A DNA stretch of 64,000 bases from Schistocephalus solidus (Eukaryota; Platyhelminthes; Cestoda; Diphyllobothriidea; Diphyllobothriidae), in assembly GCA_017591395.1 (NCBI GenBank), contig WEDG01000795.1, positions 186,001-250,000 on the forward strand, written 5' to 3'. Below are positions 23,780-37,400 of this stretch, piece after piece (positions within the stretch are counted from its first letter, which is position 1; each line of letters opens with the position of its first letter). The notes under the pieces are model-generated. The model was not told where the DNA came from. It did not search any database and saw nothing but the letters and a program-made list of their open reading frames with translations. The translations under genes were made by a program, and so were the position numbers.

Positions 23780-25260
23780 TCGCCTAATAAAATTCCCATT
23801 CGGTTGGAACTGACAACATTCTGAACTCACTTATTAAACAGTTAAGAGATTTTCCACCTCCATTAAGCAAATTATTCTCAGTTTTCCTCGAAAAGGGATT
23901 CCTCCCCGATTATTGGAAAACTTCTATTATAATACTGGTTTTCAATCTGGCGTTCGCTCTGACATTCAAAACTCGCAGTGTTAATGAAACACCCTCGCTT
24001 GCTAAACTCTTTGAAAAACTAATTGCAAAAGAAATCACGGATTTTCGCATATCTAATCAAATTATCAACTCCACCAAACATGGATTTTTGCCGGACCGAT
24101 CTTGTAAAACCAGCCACATGTCTTTTTTTAATCTACTAACCTCTCTTCTTAATGAGCATCTATCTGTAGTAGTTATCTATTTTGATCTTAGTAAGGCATT
24201 CCATAAACTGCCTCATAGATGACTTCTAGCTAAACTAGAAGCTATAGGATTTCGTAGTCCCCTTACTGACTTTATTAGATCATACCTAAATGATCAAAAA
24301 CAAAAGGTTTTAGAGGGGTCCTCATACTCAAATGCTACCCCTATTGTTAGCGGTGTCCTTCATGTACCGCATTAGGTCCTTTGAAATTCTTACTGTATAT
24401 AAATGATATTTCATCGATAGTTAAACATTCTCAATCTTTTATTTATGCTGATGACTTCAAATGCGTGCATTCCTTCTCTAACTCTACTATCGAACGATGC
24501 CTAGAACAAATTCATTCGGACTTAGACGCTCCTTCGGCATGAAGCTCCACATGGCTATTGGAGTTCTCACCTTCTAAGTGTCGCTACATGAGTTTTGGGC
24601 CTGTAAGGCTGACATAACCTGTAATTTTTAAAGGTTGCCCTACGACTGAATGTTCCTCCATCAAGGACTTGGGAGTAAGCTACACCAATAAATTAGATCT
24701 TTCGCCTCATGCCGATAGAATTACGGTCAAAGCTGCTCAGATTACGGCTTTATTTCTTATAATTTGTACATTCCAGAAATTAAATTAAGACTTTATCGTA
24801 TATTTGTACTTCCAATTTTGAATTTTGCTGGCCATTTTTCGGTTTAATGAACGAATCTAGCCGTTCAAAAATTGAAAACGTCCAAAGACCTTTCACAAAA
24901 AACTCCTGTTTCCGGCCCTTTCAACTACTTCCTACTCAACAAGATGCCAGCTAACGAAGCTAAAATTGCTTTGGGTCAGGAGACTTGAAGCAGGCTTTTG
25001 TCTCCTTTTCTGACTTAGTAATATTTTAAATCTCCCCAAGTTTTCTGTCATTATCACCGTGAGTCTTCCTTATTACCTACGAAATTCAGCATAATACCTC
25101 CGCCTGCATCCTCGACATCTAAACGCTCTCTATTCTTTACTTCTACGTATAGCTTTCTTTGGAATAACTTGCTAATTGAGTTAAGATCGTTAACTAGTCT
25201 ATCTGCAGTCATGCGAGGGCTGCACATTTATCTTAACACTGATTCTATTAACCCTTTACT
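23780..25260 (+). pseudogene. Reverse transcriptase and tail of LINE copy A
   Basis: Visible blocks are LFEKLIAKEITDF (about 24008), KHGFLPDRSCKTSH (about 24078), YFDLSKAFHKLPHR (motif A, about 24179), a broken GV.HV.ALGP (motif B, about 24350), YADDF (motif C, about 24445) and LSPHADRI-like (about 24700). A VQRPFTKN block lies near 24880. The C-terminal tail SFLWNNLLIEL (about 25150) is typical of CR1/Jockey elements. At least eight frame breaks are needed to read it through. Confidence 0.82.
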
Positions 25261-25929
25261 TTTCTCATCTGCTGCGAGCAGCTTTCTCCATAACTCGGAG
25301 AAAGTACCAACTGGAATTCAAGTGACCTTCTTAAAACTGTTTTACTCTACCCTCCAGATCCCCCAGGAACCAGGATCTCTCTGTATACCACCATTCATTC
25401 CAACGATGAAGTTATTTGGTCGTACACATTCGGATCTACACAGTCTAAAATGCTCCCGTTTCATTGAATATTTACTGTCATCAGAATTCAATTCTGGATC
25501 CAAAGATGCTGAGGCCTCAGGTTCACTGAGGCCTTTTTGCGAGATTTTGTTTTATGTGCCTTAGTGATCAAGAACGAACAATATCGACGTTTCATTATCT
25601 CATACTGAAATGCTACTGAAGTATTACCCTACTCTTCCACCTGACCTTATCTTCCTAAGCAGTTTTTTTCTCATACCCTCTATTTGAAAATTGAGGCCTA
25701 TTGAACTCAGCCTCCATTTTCAAGGTAGGAGTATATTTAACTGCCTATTTTATAGTTCACAATTAATTTCAAAATATCGCTAACTGCTGCTCTAACAGGA
25801 CAAGTTCTGTCTACGTTATTAGATATTTGTACATGTTATATTGCCATAATTTTATTTCGTTACCAATGTTTGTTTCGACACTGCCTTCCAAGCCGTAACC
25901 AAATAAAAATTCTAAATAAATTAATTTAT

Positions 25930-28830
25930 TCAGTAATTAGATGCAATTAATGTCTGTGGACGCTTTGTTTCAGTGTGAAGACTCGATTTAAAGCGGACTT
26001 CCTGTTGCTCAACATTTATTTTCTTATCCTGGTCTAGTAGGATACATGCTGGTCCCTAACTTGGCGAATGAAGAACGGCTGCCAGAGACTCGGATGAACA
26101 CTATCAGGCCCAACTTACCCCCTCAAACTGTCGCACACTTCACACTAAAAGCTCAAAAAAAGCCATTCTGTTTTATGTGCACGCATGAAAATGATCATTA
26201 AATCACCATCTTAATATCCATTAAACGCTCGCATCTGAGTGCGTTTGTTAGCCACCGAACTAGGCAATCTTATTTTGTCACAAATAATACGCAAACGAAC
26301 AGGCGTGCCACAGGTGCTAGATGGAGAAACTAAGTTCCAAAAGCGACTGCATCTTAACTCAGTACCTTCTCACCTAACTCAGACTTACCATCTGGATATA
26401 AAAAGTGAAGGGTGAGTGAAGCTGGTATCGGTTTCATTTTTCATTTTCACCGATTCTTAGCGTGTTTTCCCTACCTCAAATGCCTTAGGCAGTTTTAGTC
26501 TAGTCGGACGCGTTCAAAGTCGCACCATTCGAAGTTTACCAAAAGACAGCCTAACTCGGCTCTTCCTCGGATTAGGGAGCAAGCTGAAATGGCTCCTTCT
26601 TAATGTACTCTTCATCCTGAGCTCATTACGCGCGATTTTAAGCGTTGAGACCGTAGAGAACGATACCTTGGGGGCGGATATGCAAATGCAATCATTGAAA
26701 TAATCTACTGGATCCATCCCGAAATCAACTCATCTTGAAATCACCGTATCATTTTAGCATGGTGGATGCAGGAGGAGAGTGCAGAAGAAGGTACTCAAGG
26801 TCCCCTCGTTAAAATCCCATTCGCATAAGTCATAACTCTATGCTCGGCGCCTCAACATGGGACGTTACGCACTGTGAAGCAGAACATCACATGTCATCAC
26901 AGTGCTCCCCCATTAGACCAGATTTTGGGCTTGGAACTAAATGACGAATAAAACCTTCAAGTTGACCATGGAGACGAATTTCTATTCTATTCCGGTAACA
27001 TAGCCACCAAGACCACATTTATAATGCGGGTGCGTGGTGCTAAGCATGCAATTAGAACGAAAGCGGAGTTCGAAGGACCCGGTAAAAAAACTGTGACTGC
27101 CGATGACGACGGAGAGGGGAATATTCAGGTAATAGATGAATGTGTTGAGGTTGGCTCTGTGTAGATGAAATAAGCACATCATCATTAGTACCTGTTGTAT
27201 TAGTGTCCACAATGCCCTGTATATCCTGCTTTTATCAGAATGCATGGTCGGAATAGTATGCACCATCCGATTCACGTTACTGCGGCGAACTAAAAATTAA
27301 TTTACAGTAGGCGTAATGATACTCAGCCCAAACGCAGTTAGCCAAAGATGAGAGCAAACTGAACGAGACATTGCTTATGCAGAAGAGATTGACACGCGCA
27401 TTCTGACAACAGTGGATTTTGACAAATTATCTGAACCGTTGATGGTGACCGAACTACTCCTGCCCGTTGAATGTCTGCACCACGTGTGACCCAGTCCTCA
27501 GTTTGAAGAAATAGCCCGATATTTTGGTCATAAGTGATTGTCCACAGCCGGACATAGCCTAGACGAAAAATTGCTAATTAACGACCTGGCAGTAATTTTG
27601 CTACCGTCAGCCCCAAGGCCGCTTGGACGTTCCCTACCATTTTAATGACTGTTCTGGTAATCTTTCTCCCTGACTGTTGATTAGATGAACTTATATTTGT
27701 TGACCTTTACACTTCAATCTGCTGACATGTTTGCCGTGCTTATGTGAGAGTTCACGACGCCATTTCCAGGTTTCTGCATAAAAACGCCGAGTTAGGTCGC
27801 GGAACTCCAAAAAAGTAAGGAGAAATCGGCTTGAGATGTGCACACAATCCATGGGACCGAAGGCATAATCTAGATGAAAAAAAGCAGCGAAAGTGAATGA
27901 CGCTCAAAAATATCTACTTGTTCGTCAAGATGGGGGTCTGTCCTCCGCAATAACTGACGTTGTTCGCAATTTTAATGGTAGCTGTAAGGTTAAAAACTGG
28001 GTCAACATCGAGCGCTAAAGAGAGAATTTTGGTGATCAAACAATCACTTCTATTCTGCAGCGCACTCTTGGCCCTCTACAGTCTTCCCGGTGGCACGTGA
28101 TCCCCCTTTTTTGGGACAAAATAACCGCTGCAATAAAGAGAAGGCCCAAAAACACCGGCAACAGGACGTAAGTCCGCAAGTATCGTCTAAATTCTCGCCT
28201 CATGAGGTGTTACAGCAAGCGTAGGGATCTGAGATTGTTTCTGATGTCTGGGAGTCAACCATCCTTATGCCACTGTTCACGAAGCCAGGTAAAACGAATT
28301 CGGACACTACATCGTTATTAGTTTCCCAGACGTTCTCGCTAAGGTCTCCGCCGTTGTCTTTCCCAGATAAGTTGAGAATGCAGGTGACGCACGGATAAAG
28401 TTCACCCTCAATACGGTCCAAGTAGAATAAGAATGCACCAACCATGTATTCACACTAGGTTCATTCCTGAACTCCGCAATGGCTAAGAGAGACGGTCAGT
28501 CACCTGCTTTATTGAATTCATTGCGGCGTTCGAGTCTTTTCATCGTAATTCCTATCAGCAGATAGCTAAATTATATTAGAAGTCAACTGTGATCAGCGAT
28601 CGCTATAGCTTTATCGTTGTGCGAGAGCTGAGTCCACGTCAAATCCCTCTTAGTGGTTTGATATTCGGTCTGCTGTATGAATACTTGTATTTGTACTTTT
28701 TATTTGATACTGTCACGGATTGTACGTCTCAACGCGTGAATATACGTGGCAGCAGACCTGGGCAATGCAATTCATTCATTTCATCAACCACTGAGACCGA
28801 ATACTGAAGGCTGAAGAATTACTTCCATGT
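25930..28830. other. No recognisable gene
   Basis: I see no RT or endonuclease motif and no convincing splice-flanked exon. A short phrase near 26588 is shared with the repeat at 10.2-10.9 kb, so part of this may be repeat-derived. Confidence 0.4.
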
Positions 28831-28839
28831 TTTGAAGGA

Positions 28840-31640
28840 TTACAACGAGCTAGGTTTTGAGCTGACACTCTCTTCGACGCCTCCAATTGGGTAGCGATGC
28901 AGAATCGAGAGCAGCTGCGGCGGACGACGAAGAACACGCCCATACCATCTTAATCGTCTTTCTTGGATGGCCTGGAATATCCTTTGGATGTTGTCGTGGC
29001 GAGTGTGGACTGTGTCATTAGAAACGAATTCGGTATAATTCACTCGAAGGATGGTGCTCAGCCAATAGACGTTAAATACATCCAGTTTGCGCTAATCTTC
29101 CACGTGCATAGCCCAGCATTAAGTCATAGAGAAGGACAGACCAGACGGATGCACGGCACACGCGAATCTTCGTGGCGATGAAAATTTTGCGTCAAGCCCA
29201 TAGGCACTTTTTGAGGCCCGCGAAAGCCCGACTAGCACCATTGATTCGGGAGACAATTTCGTCCTTATTCTATTAATTTGGCTGCAGCCTCGCCCCGAGG
29301 TATTTGAAACTACCTACTTCTTCAAATTAGCACCCATTAATCTCGTGAAGTGCCTTATCATGGTCAGCTATTCAGCTTGAAAACCTTTTGGTCTTCCCAA
29401 AATTTATGACTAAACCGACCAATTTAGGGTCCTCATTAACCCGTGGCACCATGGACTGCGGATCACCAACGGTTAAAGCTAGTAACGCGATATCATCGGC
29501 GAAATCGAGATCAGTCAACCTAAGTCCATTTGCAAGCTAAACACCGTTACCTTTATTTAGGGCCTTCGCGAAAATCTAGTCAATAGCGTAGTTGAACAGG
29601 ATGGGCTACAAAAAGCGATCTTGTCGAACGCCAGAACGAATACCGAACGGTTTTGAAACATTGTTATGAATCATAACTCGCGCAGCAGTTGAGCTATAAT
29701 AGGCCATTATAATGGCGATTATTTATGGTGATACACGATCTGTTGCCATTATCCACCATAAGGATTAACGATGGACAGAATCGAAGGTGGCGGCAAATTC
29801 AACAAAGTAGATGGTCATCGGTTTTTTGTAAATATGGCATAATTCAAGGATACGCCTCAGTGTGAGTATCTGGTCCGCACATCCACGTCCAGCATGGAAT
29901 CCGGCTTGGGTGGGCCACGTCCTAGAGTCACGCACAGCCTGGAAGCGCCTGAGAAGGACAATAGCGAAGATCTTCGCAGCAACATCGATTAGACTCATGC
30001 CACGGTAGTTCTTGCGGCTCGTCTCATCTCTCTTCTTTTGGGCAGATACAAGGATGCCTGAGCCCCAGTCATCAGGAACTACATCATCTTTCCACACTTG
30101 TCCAATCATTTCATGGAGACGGGCGCCGGTGTGCCGATACAGGACTTAGATTTCAGCATGTATGCCGTCCTCCCTATGTGTTCTGTTGTCACCCAAACTT
30201 TGCATGGCTTCGGTGACTTATCCTTCAGAAGTGGGCCACATAACTCTGCGTATGAACAGAGAGCTACGATTCCGTTATAGATGGGAACGAGCGGGTGCTG
30301 AGTTTGGTATCGAAGTTGAAAAGGCGCCTGAAGTGTTCAAGCCAGCGTTGGACTTTGGCCGAGTTGTCAGCGCCAAAGCTGCCACTCACGTCTCAAATAG
30401 AGCCACTGAGTGCAGAGGGTTTACCACTAAATTGGCGAATAATTCGGTAGATAGATAGCATCGCCAACATTTGAGGACTGCTCTATGGAGGTCGCTTTTT
30501 CAGTCCAAAATTTCTTCCAGTCCTCTATAGCCGGTTTTGCGCCATCTTTTGGAGTTGGTCAAAGGAATCATCACTAGGGCACTCGGCTCGAGCCCTCTGA
30601 GCAGACAAATTCAGGGTTCTTCCGTTGATCCAGTCACTGCGACGTCGCTGGCTGAATCTAAGAATTTCCTCAGCTGCTTGACAGACCAATGTTGTCAGTA
30701 ATGACCGTTGGCTTCTGCCTTCTCCGTCGGCTGGGGCCGTAAAACAGGACCGGATTCCTCTGCTCAGGGCCTCGGCAGTTCTAGGTTGCCAGATTTTGAC
30801 GACATTGAGGCGTCTACCAGGTGGCATTTATGGTGCGGATGAAAGGTGAAATTTAAAAAGTGCACGACCAAGTGCATGGTCTGACCCATGGGCGTTACCA
30901 GTCTGGGCACCACACAACGATCTGACATAATGAAACCAGCTGAGGAAACTGGAACCGACTAGGATGTCGTCAAGCTGACTAGTCGTATAACCATTGTTTG
31001 AATACCAGGTCAACAGGCGTTTCTTGCGGCGATGAAGGTGTTTGTGACATACCGTCGGTTCTATCAGCAAAATGCAGCAACCTCTCACCGTTTTCACATC
31101 GAGAACCAAGCCAAAAACGGCTAATAATATGACCGTTTGTTGAGCAACCACCTCCAGTAGGGCCATTTCAAGCCCCAGCAACAATCAGCAGATCGCGGCG
31201 AGGAAGTCCTTCAACAAACTCTTACAGCTGCGAGTAAGATGCCTCCTTGTCTTGTTTCGGCAGAGAAAGTTGGCGCGTTCATAGAGACAATAGGGATGAT
31301 TGAGAAGTGACTCTTCAGTCGCACGTAGGCTGGCACCCAAACAAGAAGTGCACGTTTCGCTTGTTGCGAGAGGGCGATTGCAACACTATTTCTACCAGTA
31401 GAGTCACGTGGGCCACTTTGGTATAAGGTGAAGCGAGCGTTGTCTCCTAGTGTCTTTATTTACCGAACGATTGAGTCATTAATTCGGACAGATATTTACC
31501 TTGTACTGATAAAGGCTGCGCACTGTCAGACTTTGGGTACCAAGGTTCAGGAGCTTTCGCATATTCGAGCATCCAAAATCAAGGGTCCGATTGCAATTGA
31601 ATAGTCAAGGCTGCCCACTATTCGCCCACACAACTGGCTT
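28840..31640 (-). mobile_element. Second RTE-type LINE, minus strand, degraded
   Basis: On the minus strand: an endonuclease fragment (about 31250-31640, with SLTVRSL and, further on, SIIPIVSMNAPT), a linker (30130-31200), an RT (about 29300-30110) and a post-RT segment (28840-29300) with an 'AIQERRLRWYGRVLRRPPQ' block. It is a separate family from the zinc-finger RTE at 5.9-10.2 kb: the RT motifs differ, and no finger tail was seen downstream. Multiple stops and frameshifts are present. Confidence 0.85.
29440..30110 (-). pseudogene. Reverse transcriptase domain of the second RTE LINE
   Basis: Motifs: VVPDDWGSGILV (about 30060), KNYRGMSLIDVAAKIFA (about 30000), QAGFHAGRGCADQI (about 29900), motif A YFVEFAATFDSVHR (about 29770) and motif C LDFADDIALLA (about 29490). 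In motif A the conserved D of 'FVDF' is E, which by itself would impair catalysis. The frame closes just after motif A at about 29765 and resumes in another frame. Confidence 0.88.
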
Positions 31641-32166
31641 AGATGCGTAGCACTTCGCTTCCTGTGTACGCTATTGTATAGACATTTTCATGAGGTTTCT
31701 GGGAAATTTTGAGTATGGGCGGGTGCCTAAAAGCTGCTCGGATTGTTTGTTAGAGGTTTTCTGCTTTATTGCTTTGGCTCAAAAGCCTAACCACAAGGCA
31801 GCCTCGGCAAGCAAACTTATTTGATGGAGGTTCATGGTCGCCATGGCATGGTAGCGTCCTCGGACCTTGTGGAATTTTATAAGGCTTTTGGTGTGCTTGA
31901 CCTCAGCCGGTCACACCCTGGTAGCACTGGGCTGATTCCTGTGGCCCATCCAGTTTAGATACGTCAACAAGTGCCTTAGGGGTCTTGGTACTGAACATGG
32001 CTGACCTTATAGAAGGGAAGAGGCGAGTTCCACGATGCATTCGGGAGTTAAAAATTTTGAGGACATATAGAGGCCTAGCAACTACATCCTGTAAATACTG
32101 CGACACGTGGGCGATCCACTGCCATTATCCGTCTCTAATCATGGATACGAGTGAGAGTCCAAACAG

Positions 32167-32790
32167 TCAGGCAACTAAAACTCTTGTTCCAGCGATCTTG
32201 TGTGCCTTTTCATGGCTGACCCTGACTATGCCGACAGTGCCACCCTGCTGGAACCAAGCTACGCTGATCTGGAGAAAAGGCTGCGGCAAATGACTGAAGT
32301 CGTTGAATTGTTTGCCACTTTTCATGCAGGACAGTCGGCAAACAGGCATGCCAGAGCGAAAAGCTATACTGAGACAATCACTGTGCATATGCTTGTTTTT
32401 CAACTCCTCCTTGTGAAGCGCTATAGGGTTGTCTGGCTGGTGCATTCCGACTGGGTGACCGCCGGCCTGAGAAGACCATTCAAGAGTTTTGGCGCCGAAA
32501 TGTTGCGTATGGTCAGATGCCGTATCATATACTGACCCCAACACGCCCCTCGTAAACCACAGGATGTCTTCTGCCGTTTTGGTGGCCTGCCACACCATAT
32601 GTGGACGATAAGAATGGTTGCGAAGTTTCCGGGTTGCCTTAATATTTTCCGTAAATTCTGGAGAGCCAGTGTTTTCGAGCTGCAGCAAACGGTTTGAAGA
32701 CATTTTCAAGTACTGTGGGGGAGGTATTGTTGCCATGGGGTTTTCGCAATCCTTAAAATATGTCTGTGAACCCACCACAACGATCGACAT
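32167..32790 (-). other. Unassigned 207-codon open frame upstream of the second RTE
   Basis: The longest uninterrupted frame that I cannot place in a family. The product would be about 207 residues with scattered Cys and His, and no signal peptide, transmembrane helix or motif that I recognise. It lies 5' of the RTE endonuclease on the same strand and is as GC-rich as that element, so it may be 5' leader or a first ORF. It could also be chance in GC-richer sequence. The start chosen is simply the first ATG. Confidence 0.3.
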
Positions 32791-32990
32791 GGATTGGAAA
32801 TCCGCCGGGTCAGTCCTGCGGTACGGTTGAGAATGCTGGGTTATGCACGTGGAGTACGAGCAAAAACGGCGGCTATTTGGCTGTGGTTGCTCGAAAACCT
32901 TTCCCTTTAGTTAGAGACGCAGACGTCGTCTTAAATGATAGTCTTCTCTCGCCGAGACCACATCATAAAGCGACTCGAAAAGATCACTGA

Positions 32991-34380
32991 CGTGGCTTGA
33001 GCACGTTTCTGTCGTCCGTTCTCGAACCAAAGCCACTGAGTACCAGGAAGTGTCGAAGATAAATTCAGGTTAAAACGTGAGTCAAAATAAATTGTAGTCA
33101 AAGAAGTTGACTTTTGTACCTAGGGTGCGCAGTGTTCATCACTGGGCCGAATTTCGCATATCAGCTGCCACAGATCATCAAGTGTGAAGATGAATGATCT
33201 GTGTAGCCATCGATGGCGAATATATAAGGCATGGTCACAACGATAACACGTGCACCCCCCAATAAAAAAGCAAGTTAACAAAACTGAGAAGAAAGCCATT
33301 TTCGGACAGAACAGATATGCCCGTACTGGTTGAGAGTGCAGAAAAGTGTGTGAGTTTCGTGACACATACACTCATCGTAGGAACCAAGAACGCCGTGTTG
33401 ACTTGCAACAAGGTGACTGAACCTGACAAGGTAGAATACATAGTGAGAAAGCGCAGATGCCGAGGAGTGTGCCCGAAAAATTTTCCGTTTTTTGTGTTGA
33501 GATCCATTAGAACTGAACGTTAAAGAGGCCAAAATAGATGTAGCTATACAGACAGTTGCGTGTTTGGCTGCTAAAATATACACCGAGAACTCAAATTAAG
33601 ATCTTATTCTTAGGTCTCATCTAAATAGGATCTACAGCGTAGCCATTCTTAATTTCACAACTTCCTTTTCCTATGGGATGGCACTCGACAAACACGACTT
33701 GGTCGCTCATAAACCCAGTGGAAAAGTAGCTATCGCAACCGGAAGCAGCTGTGGGATGAGAAATCAGGATTTGTTAAATACTGCTAACGCTTGTTGATCC
33801 CCAATTCATGTGGGGAAGTTTATGAACTTGATTTATTAGTGGTGCGTGAAAATTATTTTTGCCAATAACTAAATGGGCCAGTTTGTGGCAAAATGAACAC
33901 AAGAACCATGCAATTATTAGCTGACGGCGGTGCTAGACAAATATACACGAAATAAACGCTTCATTTGCAGTAAATTTCTACTTTATTTGCTACCAATAAT
34001 CACGCGATGCGTTTGCAATCAGCAGTAGCATCAAGGTATTCAGTGGAATTTGTAGCAGAAAAGTGAAGGAGTTACATTTTACGGCAATTAAATGCATTTA
34101 GTGATACCACAATATAATAAACCGAAATAGAGCCATTAGATTTGTGCGCAAATTGGAAAAAAAGAATGAAGATTAGATGAGGAAAACAATCTTATCAAAA
34201 ACCCCCAAGGACAGTAATGGTGAAACGCAAAAATCTCCGCTCCTCCAGAGTTGAGTCCAAGAAAAGCTCATAGTGTCCTTTGTTGAGCCCTTGCCTGAAA
34301 CCCGAAAGATGAAAAACCTCCATGTTATTGGTAAAAGCTGTATACTAAGTACTTCTAAAAAGAGGAAATGGAGCCCTATC
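32991..34380. other. No confident feature; possible 3' end of the POU gene
   Basis: Overlapping frames of 80-100 codons on the minus strand (33120-33583) have no recognisable domain. Downstream exons or the 3' UTR of the POU-domain gene should lie at or below 34.4 kb, but I could not define them. Confidence 0.35.
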
Positions 34381-34387
34381 CTGTTAT

Positions 34388-34414
34388 TATTGAACCAGTG
34401 GAACTTTAAGTTTA
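34388..34414 (-). CDS. Candidate homeodomain helix-3 exon (WFNNNR)
   Basis: After a TTTACAG acceptor the minus strand reads NLKFHWFNNNR. The W-F-x-N-x-R pattern is that of homeodomain recognition helix positions 48-53. The exon's 3' border and the exon joining it to the helix-1 candidate could not be fixed. In POU homeodomains position 50 is usually Cys; here it is Asn. Confidence 0.35.
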
Positions 34415-37400
34415 CTGTAAAGTATGGGAAAACTTAAAGCCGGGACATCGAGCGTTTGGTACAACAACACAAATCAATATAACAGGTCAATTTTCTTCCC
34501 GAACAACATTAAAAGGTTTCATTAAACAGCATCCTACATTTTGGAGGACTGTAATTTAAGCTTATTGGATATGTCGTAAACTTGGGGCTGCCTAAAATTC
34601 TGATCTTAGGTTTTCCTGCTCAGAATTGACTGGCGATAGCGATAATAACTCCCAAAGATTTCCAGCATTGGTCAAGAGACCTATGGCCTCAACAGACGCT
34701 TATGACAATTAAATCCAGTGGCTCTGGTGCAAAACTGCGCGCTCGACACTGTCATCTCACTAAAGTGGCTAGTGGCACACCCTTTACATGTGATCTTTAG
34801 GATTACTTCTCTACGCAGTTAAGTAGAGTCGAATTTTCCATGGCAATTATATAGTCGAAAAGAAGGCGACCCTTGTACTAGACTGTGATGTTTGGGCTTA
34901 CTTTTTGTGGCCAGAGATTATTTCCACGTGCAAACAAGTTTAACAGACTAAATTTAAGAAGTAAAATAGAAAAAATTGTTATTTGTGAATAAACAAGTGC
35001 AAGGGGTCCATAGTTAACATATACATTTGGAATAAAAGAACAGAGCTAAATAGAATTAAAATTAAGACATTCTGACCGCACCAGAAGCGTACATTAACCT
35101 ATATCCTGCATGAGATGGGAGAATATGACACAAAAAGTGAACATTCGGCGCTCAATATATTTTGAACAAGTGAAAAGAACAAACACTCCGATCTGTACGT
35201 AGCAGCAGTGTCGCTATGATCAAGTTCAGGTTCAAGTTAAGGTTGATTCTGAGACGAAGTCTCGAGAAACTCTCACGTTATGGATCAGGGATGCCTGGAA
35301 AGTATGAAGATGAGTACGATCTGCGCCATTTTCACCGATCAACATCTCGATCGGTCAATCCGTCCGCGCTGGGGAGAGACAATTAGTACACCAAATTTAC
35401 TGGGAAAACGACGCCAGGCTTCAGCGAGATAAACAGCAAAACTAGTTCTCCGTTATGGTAACCGAGATTTCTCCCACGCCAACGGACCTGTTATGACACA
35501 GCTTTACAGCACTAAAAATACTCATTTGACTCACCAAACTTCACTTTATGATTAAATTTGTGAGAAAACGGAGGAATTTTCAGTTACTGCTCAGGGCCTA
35601 GATAATGACCGATTTGAGCGCGTTACAAACTGCAATGTGTGGTTATAAAAGAGCTGCCCGCGTATGACAGAGAATAACGTCTATGGTTAACGGCAAAACA
35701 GAGGCGATATTCCTGAGACAAAATACAGGGATCAAAGACAAACTTACTCTAGGACGCGCATCGGTGTCGACCGAACCGAATATCAACTTCCGACCCTCCG
35801 CAGTGCTCATATCTTTCAGCCACCGCTCAAAAAGGGGCTTCAATTTCAAACTGTCTTCCAGAGGGAGCTGTGCGCGTTCTGCGATTGATATTATGGTCAT
35901 GGTGATGTTGGCACCATAACAACGGTTAATTGAGGTTGCAACATCAAACTGTCGCAGGCCTACGAAACAGAAAATTGCAAGATATGCCACCTGGAAGTTT
36001 ATCATACGAAAAAGATATTACTGCGCACATATTCCGTGCAGAAATGCGTATTATTTTCAACCTATAAGCAAGACTGAGTAAAAGAAGAGTGACTAAAACT
36101 TAGCCATAAAGAATGAACGGCGATCACTATTTTGCTTACCGATTTAAGGGTCCTGAGTCACTTAGAACAACAAATATAGGATAATTCAGAAACAAAATAG
36201 ACAAAAACATGGAGACTATTTCAACAGGGAGTGGGTCTTTTGGGCAAACATAACTATCCAAAAAGGAACTTGTTATTAAATTGTTCAAAGTCATCATGGA
36301 AAATGTTCAGCAAATGACTGTGAGCGAATTTTAGAGCAGAACCTCACGCTTTTTATATCGAATTATTAATAATGAACCTAAAAAGACTACGTGACAAAAA
36401 TTACCTAATAGCCTAGGTTGTCCACGGAAACCTTCCAAGAAAACTAATAAAGTATGCCTGCATTTAACTAGATTCGAACTAAGTAGGTAGTCAGTAAAAA
36501 ACTATAAAAAAAGGAGGAGGAATCTTTTCAGGACATAGGACTTACCATAGTGTGCACGGACACGACGTAATTCGGATACAACATTGTAAAAGTCGTCAAG
36601 ATAGGAATAGGGTTGGGATATGGTGGTTTCTTGGCACTCGGAAGTGGATAAAACCTAATGAGAAAAACACAATTTTAAAGACAAATATGACAGAGGTAAG
36701 AGAAAATGGGTAAACAGTTCAGTAAGTTGTTGTTAGCCAAAAGCAGAAGTTTCCGTAGTAAATGGTTATAATCCTCTCTTGCTGTGACATTGGTTTTTAA
36801 TTGTACTTAAATAACGTTGAGCCTGCCTGTGTTTTCGACGGTTTGGCTCTTACATATTTCGGCCAAAAATTGAAGTTGATAAGGGTTAATGCGAATTGGC
36901 CTCCGACCAGTTTTCAGTGCTTGAGTGTATACAAAAAATTGTGGCTTGAGCAATTTCAAGGCCAAAAACTCAGAAGAGTACAGAAAATAAAACGTTCGAT
37001 TTATGAGTCAAATAGGGGGCGATCTCTGAAACAAAACACTTCACCAGGGGCGTGAATAATTAGAGACCAAACCAAGTTAATGCGAGTGACGGAGTTATCC
37101 AAACACATCTCTCTCCAATAACAAAATACACGTCTTTATTGTAAAAACTAGTCAAAGGTCAGAGAAAAATTAGCCCTTGTGGCAAGTGGCAGTGTGTAGA
37201 ACGGCCCACACCGGCATGACTACACGGTTTTGCTTAGCATAAACGATTACAGACGACGAACAGCATGGGAAAAATTGAATCACCGAAACAACTAATAGCG
37301 ACCAATCTAAGAGCTAAATTTCAGACCGAAAATAATGAAGACAGAAAAGATCGCCTGTCGCAAGCATAAGTGGTAGTTATACTCAGGTGTATTGGGTGAC

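Larger units (their letters stand above)
21650..25925 (+). mobile_element. LINE copy A (second CR1-like family), near full length
   Basis: Same family as copy B (40437-44030, minus); the two can be aligned end to end. The 5' part contains 'gacattattttctc' and 'gcatgagcactcagctcaat', identical in both. A Ser/Pro-rich ORF1-like region follows (21900-22200), then an endonuclease (about 22560-23180), the RT (about 23780-24900), a C-terminal tail (24980-25260) and a long 3' UTR. The 3' UTR ends at about 25925 with AATAAAA/AAATAAATT repeats, typical of a LINE 3' terminus. The coding frame has many stops. Confidence 0.85.

Noticed and set aside
33120..33583. Possible secreted small protein (hydrophobic MAFFSVLLTCFF start)
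   Set aside because: Several overlapping frames look alike, and there is no splice or motif support. It may be the POU gene 3' region.
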